DNA of 64,000 nucleotides, from NCBI GenBank assembly GCA_037178675.1, contig JAYMGJ010000499.1, positions 62,001 to 126,000 on the forward strand, given 5' to 3'. This document shows positions 23,188 through 31,400 of this stretch, one piece after another. The notes beneath the pieces are model-generated. The model made no database searches, was not told where the DNA came from, and saw only the letters and a list, made by a program, of their open reading frames with translations. The stretch's first letter is position 1; each line of letters begins with the position of its first letter. The DNA comes from Scleroderma bovista (Eukaryota; Basidiomycota; Agaricomycetes; Boletales; Sclerodermataceae). The translations under genes and the position numbers were made by a program.

Positions 23188-23818
23188 GAGATAAGCAGAA
23201 ATGAGTAAGCATAGAGAGTATGAATAAGCTGCTAAGTAAAGGAATGAGTAAGCTGCATGACATGATTGATTGGTAAGAGAGTGAGTCATCATTGGTGGTG
23301 ATACAGGGCAAATATAGAGACAAATGGAAAAGATGAGTACATACTGTAAACAGACAGTGAACACATGGACACAATCAGATCATAGGGTACAGGGTGATCA
23401 AATGTCAAAGTAAGACAACAATGATGACAGTGACCAGTGCCAACAGCACAGACACAAGCATGTGGACAATAATGACAATAACAATGACAACAGCATGTCC
23501 ATACCTGATCAATGAAGGTGATGATGATGAAACATGTGTGGCAAATGCCACTGCGACACACCAACAACAACAATGGCAGTACATCACTGTCATGACTGTG
23601 ACACCTGATCACCCTGTACCCTATGATCTGATTGTGTCCATGTGTTCACTGTCTGTTTACAGTATGTACTCATCTTTTCCATTTGTCTCTATATTTGCCC
23701 TGTATCACCACCAATGATGACTCACTCTCTTACCAATCAATCATGTCATGCAGCTTACTCATTCCTTTACTTAGCAGCTTATTCATACTCTCTATGCTTA
23801 CTCATTTCTGCTTATCTC
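23188..23818. repeat. Perfect 213-bp inverted repeat with 205-bp spacer
   Basis: The left arm 23188-23400 is the exact reverse complement of the right arm 23606-23818: I find no mismatch over 213 bp. The arm is a composite, the tail of unit D joined to the 3' part of a family B LTR (GGTGATACAGGGC). The spacer 23401-23605 holds ACAACAATGATGACAG-like low-complexity DNA. Open frames on both strands share an identical C-terminus only because of the palindrome. Confidence 0.95.
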
Positions 23819-24005
23819 GTGATGATGACAATGAGTGCCGTAGCCCACCACCACAGCATCATGCGTGACAACAACAATGATGTCAAGTTCCATGGCCACC
23901 ACCACAGCATGCATGCATGTGTGATGATGACAACGAGTGCCGTGACCACCACCACAGCATGCATGCATGCACTATGACAACAACAACGAGTTCCCCACCA
24001 CCACA
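23819..24005 (+). repeat. CCACCACCACAGCATGCATG minisatellite
   Basis: Imperfect copies of a 50-60-bp unit containing GTGATGATGACAACGAGTGC and CCACCACCACAGC. There is no coding evidence. Confidence 0.7.
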
Positions 24006-24148
24006 GCTCGTGTCACTTCTCTGAAGCATTTTTATTACCCATATACATCCATGTATGCATACCCTGCATCCTACTAGATATGCCTATATATTAGAATGTA
24101 ATATACTGTCATTTTTGAGCATATCTGCACAGCACGAGCAGTGGGTGT
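24006..24148. other. Short flank of copia-3; target duplication at its end
   Basis: AT-rich sequence without a recognisable feature. It ends with GGTGT at 24144-24148, the 5' target-site duplication of copia-3. Confidence 0.7.
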
Positions 24149-24733
24149 TGTTGAGAAAGTAAGTGCTTAGTCATCAATAGCACGTGACTTTCCTAGAGCC
24201 TTGACACGTGATGTGTCTGGACTCGCCAACTTCCATGTGATACTTCTGTCACATGACTGGTTATCAAAGTACCAACTAACCGGAGTCATATCTCTTATCT
24301 ATGACATCATCAAGATAAGTAGAGATAACGTTCCTTCTAGAACGTTCCTATGAGGTCAATCTAGACCGTTTCTTATCTCTTATCTTACCTGTGACTCACT
24401 GTGGTGTTCTACGAGATTCTACGAGTTTCCACAGGATACTATGTTAGGAAGGTACTTATCTACCTATCCATTTATGGACTCTTATGGCCACTCTACTTTT
24501 ACATGGTCTGTGCACAGCTCAGACGTATAAATACCCTCATGCTCCGTTGTAGCAAAGTAGGATTTTACCCACCTGTTTTATCCTCTGTTGTTATCAACAA
24601 ACTCTCAAACCACCTTCGGTTATTACTCCAAGTTAGAACCATCTACCCAAGTGAGTTAAAGACTTCATATCATTTGTGTAGAGCCCGCTGCGTAGTGTCC
24701 ACGTTCTCCTATTGTGGACATTGCCTCCTGTTA
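24149..24733 (+). mobile_element. copia-3 5' LTR (585 bp)
   Basis: It begins TGTTGAGAAAG and ends CTCCTGTTA. The end is fixed by the target duplication and by the primer site that follows. The U3 carries two CACGTG E-boxes (24181-24186, 24205-24210) and at least six GATA-type sites (WGATAR on either strand) between 24261 and 24385. A possible splice donor, AAG/GTGAGT, lies at 24651 in the transcribed part. Confidence 0.95.
24526..24533 (+). promoter_or_regulatory. copia-3 LTR TATA box
   Basis: TATAAATA preceded by GACG. The only strong TATA match in the LTR, about 208 bp before its 3' end. The same box lies at 32846-32853 in the 3' LTR. Confidence 0.75.
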
Positions 24734-24745
24734 GGTTATGAGCCC
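24734..24745 (+). other. copia-3 primer-binding site (initiator tRNA-Met anticodon arm)
   Basis: GGTTATGAGCCC lies directly after the LTR. It is the exact complement of the anticodon stem-loop of initiator tRNA-Met (GGGCTCATAACC, anticodon CAT). It does not match the tRNA 3' end used by most retroelements. Priming by a 5' half-tRNA is known for Drosophila copia and yeast Ty5. Confidence 0.88.
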
Positions 24746-24795
24746 CGTCTAGGCGAACTCCTGTGACGTCGTTATTCTCGTCGGCCAACAAGAAG

Positions 24796-25692
24796 ATGGA
24801 TAGGAACACCGAAGACCGGTTCACTTGGAGGTTATTCCTTTGTGTCATGCAGTTTTTACTTGCCGGACGTGGTGTGCAGGCTTTTCTGTACCCACATCCT
24901 GTTATCTCCGCAGAGCTATGCTTTGCTGCTTTTTTGATTGCTTTCTTCACGCTAGTTGTTGAGATGAATCAGACTCCAGATGGACGTCGGTTCATAGTTC
25001 AGGCTAGTACTGGAGATAGGCAGGGTCAATGGACTGTAACTCTTGAAAGAGAATGATTTCTTCGTTCAAATCAGGAGTTATCAGCCATTGAGCGTCAAGC
25101 TGCGGAGGCTCGGCGTAGAATTGAGGGACCCATTGTTGTTCCAACAATGTCGGATTTTCTTGAGAGACATCTCCGCGAACGGCAGGATGAGTTTCTCTCG
25201 AGACATCCGAGATCTGGCGAATACTCTCCATCTCCGAGATATTATGCTCGTCTTGCAGCTAACGAGGCTTTAGTCCTTGATAATGATGGAATCCCCTATG
25301 GGGGAAATCCTCCTGCATACGAAAGACTTGAGCTTTCATCGAGATCGGGTATTTCCAACAGTCGTATTGTTCAGTCTTTGCCTTCCCCTGGTCAAACTAG
25401 AGGCGAGTTTATAGGCTTGACTGACAATTTTGACAGGTCCTATTCAATTCAATATCAGGTAATTCCCTCTACGCCACCTCCCACTTATATCGACTCTACC
25501 GCCAATCACACACAAGATGTCATCGTCTACCCCCATTCCCAGTCTCGACACCATCTTAACCGAAGAAGCTCTACGCCTACTCTTGGAACCAGTGTGCGAC
25601 TCAGTCGAACGAGAGGAGCGGCTCCGTTCTCTTTACATCGGACCCGCTCGGACTCACCAGTCAGTCACCCCTTGTTCGATTCCGACGACTAG
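24796..25692 (+). CDS. copia-3 ORF1: membrane-type protein with PPxY motifs, one in-frame TGA
   Basis: Read from the first ATG (MDRNTEDRFTW), the frame spans 299 codons including a TGA at 25054-25056 (codon 87). Two hydrophobic segments are visible, about residues 13-31 and 41-55, separated by a short YPHPVISAE turn; this suggests a small hairpin-type membrane anchor. After the TGA comes a charged helical stretch (ELSAIERQAAEARRRIEG), then two PPxY motifs, NPPAYERL (residues 172-175) and PPPTYID (near 229). PPxY binds WW domains of Nedd4/Rsp5 ubiquitin ligases. The TGA sits where CGA would fit (CpG decay). Copia elements do not normally have such an ORF; I do not recognise a family. Confidence 0.6.
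25459..25516 (+). other. Candidate 58-nt intron joining ORF1 to ORF2
   Basis: Donor CAG/GTAATT and acceptor ACACAAG/ATG. The upstream exon would end on a codon boundary in ORF1, and the next base is the A of the ORF2 ATG, so removal fuses the two frames exactly. The length (58 nt) suits fungal introns. The branch site is weak (a CTCTAC near 25494). Not proven; splicing would also remove the second PPxY motif. Confidence 0.4.
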
Positions 25693-26539
25693 GGGACATC
25701 CTTCGACTAGTATGGGCCTTTATACGCCCACTCGTTCCAGGGCTCCTACCCCTGGTCCTGAGATTTTCGTACCCAAACAGTACGAACGAGAAGGTTCTAT
25801 CCTTAGCACTGATCCAGATTTTGATCCTAATGATCATTGGCATGATCCTCTCTTGGATCCTCGCTATCTCGCTTTCATCCTTCGGTCGGTGTACCATCGA
25901 GTCCGGGATCCGACTCCAAACTTCCCCTCACAGATTGTCATACCAGTAGAGCATCTCATTTATCTTCCCTGGCATGATTATCCTGATCCTGTTATCCACC
26001 TCGAAGACTACGTCGCTCAGTGTACTGAACAAGAGGTCTCTGTTCAAGCGACTCCCTTCCATGCAGACCACAGCGGCTGCATTCTCGGCTTCAGTCCTAC
26101 CGTCGCCGATCTTTTTCCCACTGGTCAGGGTGACATTTTTTCTGTGTTCTTCCTCAAAGAAGACATGTGTTACCCTTGGCTACGGAGTATTGGGTATAAT
26201 GTCGCTCGAAACAAGACACGCTTTAAGCAAGCGTGGTTAAGGGGAGAAGTAGATTTTGGAGAACAGTTCCCCGGAAAATTCTTTCGCTCTTTATCGTCAA
26301 TTCAGCAGAAGTTTGCTAAATTTGTCATAGACATTTCTGACTATGTCATTAACCCGGCGGCAGGAAAAATTGTTGTATGCAATAGAGAAGCGCTTGCTTC
26401 TTACCTCGCCCTGGGTGTCGACGACGACGGCGACTGGATTCTTGGCCAAGATTTTTGGCAATACTTTACCAATTCGCACGGTCCCAGTGTACCCCATGCC
26501 TCTTTCCTCTCCCGTACCTTACGTCCGAGACGCATTTGA
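25517..26539 (+). CDS. copia-3 ORF2 (340 aa), unrecognised
   Basis: It begins MSSSTPIPSLDTIL and overlaps ORF1 by 176 nt in the +1 frame. The N-terminal 90 residues are Pro/Ser/Thr-rich. From about residue 95 the sequence looks globular, with DHWHDPLLDPRYLAFILRSV, YLPWHDYPDPVIHLEDYV and FFLKEDMCYPWLRSIGYN; aromatic residues are frequent. There is no catalytic motif, zinc finger or membrane segment that I can name. It is not Gag: the canonical copia Gag starts at 27181. An uninterrupted 340 codons in a young element argue for selection. The stop is a TGA (26537-26539) immediately followed by GTATCT, a possible splice donor. Confidence 0.65.
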   Translation: MSSSTPIPSLDTILTEEALRLLLEPVCDSVEREERLRSLYIGPARTHQSVTPCSIPTTRGHPSTSMGLYTPTRSRAPTPGPEIFVPKQYEREGSILSTDPDFDPNDHWHDPLLDPRYLAFILRSVYHRVRDPTPNFPSQIVIPVEHLIYLPWHDYPDPVIHLEDYVAQCTEQEVSVQATPFHADHSGCILGFSPTVADLFPTGQGDIFSVFFLKEDMCYPWLRSIGYNVARNKTRFKQAWLRGEVDFGEQFPGKFFRSLSSIQQKFAKFVIDISDYVINPAAGKIVVCNREALASYLALGVDDDGDWILGQDFWQYFTNSHGPSVPHASFLSRTLRPRRI

Positions 26540-27179
26540 GTATCTTTTTGTCATTCAGATAAACAAAACTCTTCATCGTCTTTTTGATTACACTTCTTTT
26601 CAGACTCTTCTTCTCTTTTGTACTACCACCAGTCCAGAGGACTCGGCACAACTTCGACTCACTTCCTATATTCCCTTTGTACGAATACCGCTTGAGATTC
26701 AAGTTGCCAGTTACGTCAAATATCCTTTCACTTCTTGCGCGTTGATTTCTTTGTCTTGCTACATGAATAGTTTTGCGGAATTCCTAGGCACTGCCACGGA
26801 GATACCCAATCCACATTACTATCCCGAGCTAGACTTTGAAAGCGCAGAAGAAATGGAGTGGCAACAATCAGCGGGTTACCATGGAGTCGAGTATCTGTCA
26901 AAAGAGGGTCAACGAAAAGAGATGCGACGAGATCGGACGAGTATGCGGAGATTTGAAAGAAGAGCTAGGGATAGAGACAGACGTCTCATGGGACTTTTAC
27001 CACCGCGCAGAGCACCGGGAACTCACAACGGGAAACACCGTAGACAGACGACATCGCGACAACTTCGATCACCATCCCCACAGGCTTGGATAAATCCAAA
27101 TCCTCAAAATATTCATGGTTCTATTCCAAATGGAGAAAACATGATCGCTGACCTATTTTTCTTTTCCTCTTTGCTGTAG
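26343..27179 (+). CDS. copia-3 ORF3 (278 aa), basic C-terminus, unrecognised
   Basis: The frame is +1 to ORF2 and overlaps it by 197 nt. A possible acceptor at 26603 (CTTCTTTTCAG) would enter ORF3 from ORF2 after a 64-nt intron, although ORF2 has a TGA just before that donor, so the overlapping N-terminus may not be used. The middle part is hydrophobic and aromatic (LRLTSYIPFVRIPLEIQ, FTSCALISLSCYM). Residues about 190-230 are strongly basic (KEMRRDRTSMRRFERRARD), which suggests RNA or nuclear binding. The stop TAG at 27177-27179 is one base from the gag ATG. Confidence 0.55.
   Translation: MSLTRRQEKLLYAIEKRLLLTSPWVSTTTATGFLAKIFGNTLPIRTVPVYPMPLSSPVPYVRDAFEYLFVIQINKTLHRLFDYTSFQTLLLFCTTTSPEDSAQLRLTSYIPFVRIPLEIQVASYVKYPFTSCALISLSCYMNSFAEFLGTATEIPNPHYYPELDFESAEEMEWQQSAGYHGVEYLSKEGQRKEMRRDRTSMRRFERRARDRDRRLMGLLPPRRAPGTHNGKHRRQTTSRQLRSPSPQAWINPNPQNIHGSIPNGENMIADLFFFSSLL
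27148..27179 (+). other. Candidate 3' splice site directly before gag
   Basis: CTGAC at 27148-27152 is followed by a pyrimidine tract (TATTTTTCTTTTCCTC) and TAG at 27177-27179, then A and the gag ATG. Spacing and sequence fit a fungal branch site and acceptor. Joined to GTGAGT at 24651 in the LTR it would delete ORF1-3 and place gag first on a spliced mRNA. Confidence 0.5.
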
Positions 27180-27180
27180 A

Positions 27181-28416
27181 ATGTCCACCAAAGATCTCTC
27201 CACCTATGTCCCGATTTTCGATGGAACGAACTATAAGGAGTGGTACGACAAGTTGGAGGCATTCGCAATGGCGATGAAATGCGATGGACCCATGACCACT
27301 GACAGAGCCACTGTCCCTGCAGCGGAACGTGATGCTTTTGACGTAATCGATCGTCAAATGTGAGGCATGATACGCCTTCGTCTTGGAGCAACCTATCAGT
27401 CTCATGTAGGTGCCACTGCCAGGGCGACGTTGACGGCACTGAAAACCGCTTTTGGTACTCCTGGGAGAGTTGGAGCGCTCATTGAGCTGCGTTCTTTGTT
27501 TCAGCATCGCATGAAACCCAACGCTAATCCCATCCATGAGGCCAATAACCTCATTCAGTGTGCCGCCCGCCTTTCTACTGCGAGATATGCTCTCGCAGAT
27601 GGACTTGTCGCTTTGGCCATCCTTATGGCTTTACCTTCCGATTGGGAGAACTTAGTTTCAACACTTTGTTCTACCCTCGACGATGCTGGTTTCACAGTTG
27701 CCGCTGTCACTGCCCAAATTCATTGCGAATATATGCGACGGCAGGCGAGTCGTGGCAGGTCGACCATCTCTTTGCAAGATCGACTATCAGAGCGAACTTC
27801 TTTCGCTGCTGAGTATTCAGACGCCACTCTTGTGACACGTCTCACAAACGTGAAACCTGCTATTCGTCCTTCTTATCAAGGAAGTAACCAAGGAGGAAAA
27901 GGCAAGCAACCTGTTCGCGATGGACAGCGCAACCAGTACCCGTGCTGTGTCTTCCAGGGATGTCGCCGGAATCATTTCCCGGCTGAGTTTTGTTCTGTTG
28001 GTCGTCAGAGAATTTTCTACGATCAAGGAGGTAAACAGATTTGCTGCCAACCTCAAGTCCAATCTCCTCCAGCTGGAGGATCGAGTAATAATCATCGCGG
28101 GGTCCCTAATTGTGGTTGTGGAGGAAAAAGAGGAGGACGAGGAAAAGGGAAAGGCCGAGGAGGAGGTGGAACTCACGTTGTCTTTGATGAGTCCCTTCAG
28201 TATTATGACCAACCTGATTATGAGGAGTTTCAGGATTATACGGCCATGATGGTCGATCAACCAGCCACCTCAGGCATTGCCGAGATTCCCGTGTCTCCAA
28301 CTGTCGAGAGTCTCGATGCACAGTTGGATGAGTATAACGCGGAGAGACCCATGGCTCCTTTCTCTGAGGAAGCTGTGAGGGCGATGTGGGCTGATGAATC
28401 AATGGGCCACCTATGA
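27181..28416 (+). CDS. gag: copia-3 Gag (411 codons, one in-frame TGA)
   Basis: It opens MSTKDLSTYVPIFDGTNYKE, the classic copia Gag start (VPxFDGxNYxxW). The TGA at 27361-27363 (codon 61) interrupts a frame that continues with RLRLGATYQSHVG and the UBN2/Retrotran_gag-like helices (ALKTAFGTPGRVGALIEL, YALADGLVALAILMALP). A Cys/His cluster lies near residues 255-271 (CCVFQGCRRNHFPAEFC), not the standard CCHC spacing, followed by a Gly/Arg/Lys-rich tract near 314-331. Gag forms the particle and binds RNA. The TGA could come from CGA by CpG decay, or be read through. The last 23 nt overlap pol in +1. Confidence 0.88.
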
Positions 28417-31400
28417 TTTTGATCGTACCTGTGCGTTAATCCATGTCCCTAGGATTCCAATACAAGAACCTGATGTCCCTCTCCTATTCTCCCATCCAGA
28501 AACTGAGGTTTCTCGGAATAGTTGGGAAGAGATAGAGGATGAGGACTTTGTACGTCTAGTGTGCCGCGAGGACGTTTTATGTCCAGGTAGCAGCTTATGT
28601 GTTCAATTTTGGAATCATGGAGGACAACTCCCTTATATGGACGAACATGGCAATATTCGCCTTGATCCAATGAGTTCTGATGTGTTTTTCTTGAATCGAA
28701 CCTTTGAAGGTCACACACAGATCGTACGGAATTTTCGAATTCCACGAGCACTCATCGTTGGATGGTCATTCCTTGGTTTCCCTGCTGAAGTTCACTTTTA
28801 TAGTGGAGAAGTGGATTGTGATTTGTGTAATACCTCACACCCACATTTCAGCTTTCGTCAAGCACCTCATAGCGAATCAGATGAAGCCATTCAAATGGCT
28901 ATTGATATCGCAAAACGAAACCTTTTTCCACCTCGCCGCCCAACAGTACCAGTATCCTCGTTCCTGACAAATCGAGATGCTGAGTATATTCTTTGTCATT
29001 CTTCATGCACCTCCACTCTTTGTCTAGATTGTGGATGGAAACAAAAAGATGGAAGTACGCTGATCCTTTTGGATTCAGGAGCGTCGCGACATTGTACTCC
29101 TCATTTCGAGGATTTTATTTCCTATAAGCCATATGGAGTCTCGAAGTTCTCAACTACTGCGGATAAAGATACATTTGTGGAGAAGCTCGGTCTCGGAACC
29201 GTGCTAATGCTTCACCACGGCAAGATTATTCGACTTGCTGATGTTGAGTATTGTCCATCTGTTGCATGTCGATTAATTTCTACTGGGCAGCTCGTGGGTC
29301 AAGGTTATTCCCTGAGCACCACTGCCTCTGGCACAAGGCTTTTTGCACCTAATGGTGACTTATATTTGCGGTCGGACCCGATAGCAAGTGTAGGGCCTCT
29401 TCACTATGTCCGTGTACTTTTGCAGTGCATAGATGAAAAGGTACAAGTCATTAGTTCGAAGAAAGATGAGTATCTTCTTTGGCATCATCATATGGGTCAT
29501 CCTTCGAAGAATGCCGTTAAACATCTGCATAGTGCAACTAGGAACTTCCCCTCTGTCACAGTTCCTACCGACCTAGCTCCTTGTTCTGGGTGTGCCGCTG
29601 GGAAGATGGCTGAGAAGCCTTTCGCTATCTCGTATTCCCGAGCTACGAAGCCACTGGAACTTGTCCATTCGGATCTCTGCGAGTTTCCTGTCCTGTCCTA
29701 TTATCGTTGTCGCTATGTTGCGACTTTCATTGATGACTTTTCTGCTTTCGCATGTGTTTATCCTCTTACTGCGAAGTCTGACACTTTCCGCGCCTTTCAG
29801 GAGTATCGGTCCTGGGCTGAGGCTTCGCTTGGGGTCCGGCTTCTTAAATTGTGTTCGGATCGTGGGGGAGAATTTAGGACGAATGAGTTTTCTGCATTCA
29901 TGCGCCAGTCGGGCATAGAGCAGCAGTTTTCTTCGCCTGATACTCCTCAGCAGAATGGTCGTGCTGAACGATTTAATCGGACGATGGTTGAGAAGGAAGA
30001 GGCTATGCAACATTCCGCCTGCCTTCCACCAAATCTCTGGCAACATGCTCTGGAGACTTCCGTCCATGTTTATAATCGCCAACCCTTTCGCAGATCTCTT
30101 TGGAAAACCCCTGTTGAGCTATGGAAAGGCAAAGTACCGGATGTCTCTTACTTCCGTGTCTTTGGTTGCCTTGCTTATGTATTCATCAAAAAGGACCAAC
30201 ACAATAAACTCGAACCAAAATCCCGTCCTATGATATTTCTAGGTTACGAATCTGGCTCGAAAGCGTATAGGTTCCTAGATGAAGGAAGAATTGTTGTATC
30301 CGCGAACGCGATATTCGATGAAACAATCTTTCCTCGATGTGTAAAAAGGATCGAAGCACCACGTCAAAATGAAGTTAGCCGTGAAGACCACGATGAAGAG
30401 GATCATGAAAGTGAAGTGGTGGTTGCTCCACCAGTCACTAGTAATGAATCAAATATTCCCTACTCGTCCACATACAATCCACCACAATCTAGTGTGCAGG
30501 ATAATGATGAGCCGTCAGTTATACCTTCTGAAAGTAGTGCTCACCCTACTAGGATTCCACCAGCGGTAAGGGGGACTGTTTCTACCCCTAAACCTACCAT
30601 GGAGAGAGAAAGGTTTAAACCTTATCCTGATCCATCCGTTCCTAGACGATCTGGTCGAGTTAGGGTCATACCGACTAGACCTGATAACGTTTATGGAGAG
30701 AATGCACATCCTGTAGAGGCTGAGAAACTCGCCGAAGCAGAGAGTAATAAAGTGCAGGAGGATCCAATGACCTTAGGATTTGGGACTCAAGGAGAGAGTC
30801 ATGACCTTGTGGATTTACATCGCTTACATCATGAGTTTGGTTCAGATTTCTTGAACTTTCTGATGGCAAAAGCTGAACCACTTGCTCCACGGATTCCAGT
30901 ACAGTATAGGGATATTTTGAGATTACCAGCCGACGAAAAGAAGGCTTGGGATAGTGCTTGTCAAGATGAAATTGACGCACTTTGGAAGCGTCAAGTTTGG
31001 TCGCTAACCAATCTTCCTCCGAATCGTAAACCAGTTAAGTGTCGCTGGGTTTTTGCCGTAAAATCTGACGGTCGCAAACGAGCACGTCTAGTGGCAAAAG
31101 GTTTTTCACAGGAATACGGAGTGGATTACGAAGATGTATTCTCACCCGTTGCAAGATTCGAGTCTGTTCGAATTATTCTTGCCCTGGCTGTGCAGAATGC
31201 TTGGAGTCTTCAAGCTTTGGACGTTAAAACTGCCTTCCTATATGGTAACCTCGAAGAGGAGATCTATATGGAACAGCCAGAAGGCTTTGTCAAGAAGGGA
31301 AGAGATGAGAAGAAGGTTTACCGTCTCTTGAAAGCTCTTTATGGTTTGAAGCAAGCTGCTTTAGCGTGGAATATCGAGCTTCACAAGTCCCTTCAACGAC

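Noticed and set aside
23289..23717. Two frames on opposite strands with identical C-termini
   Set aside because: They are the two arms of the perfect inverted repeat, not a gene pair.
24159..24164. GTAAGT at the start of the copia-3 5' LTR as a splice donor
   Set aside because: It lies in U3, upstream of the TATA box and so outside the 5' transcript; in the 3' LTR it merely overlaps the pol stop.
25054..27363. Selenocysteine at the two TGA codons
   Set aside because: Most fungi, including the common basidiomycete lineages, lack the selenocysteine machinery, and no SECIS-like element is apparent; decay or read-through is simpler.
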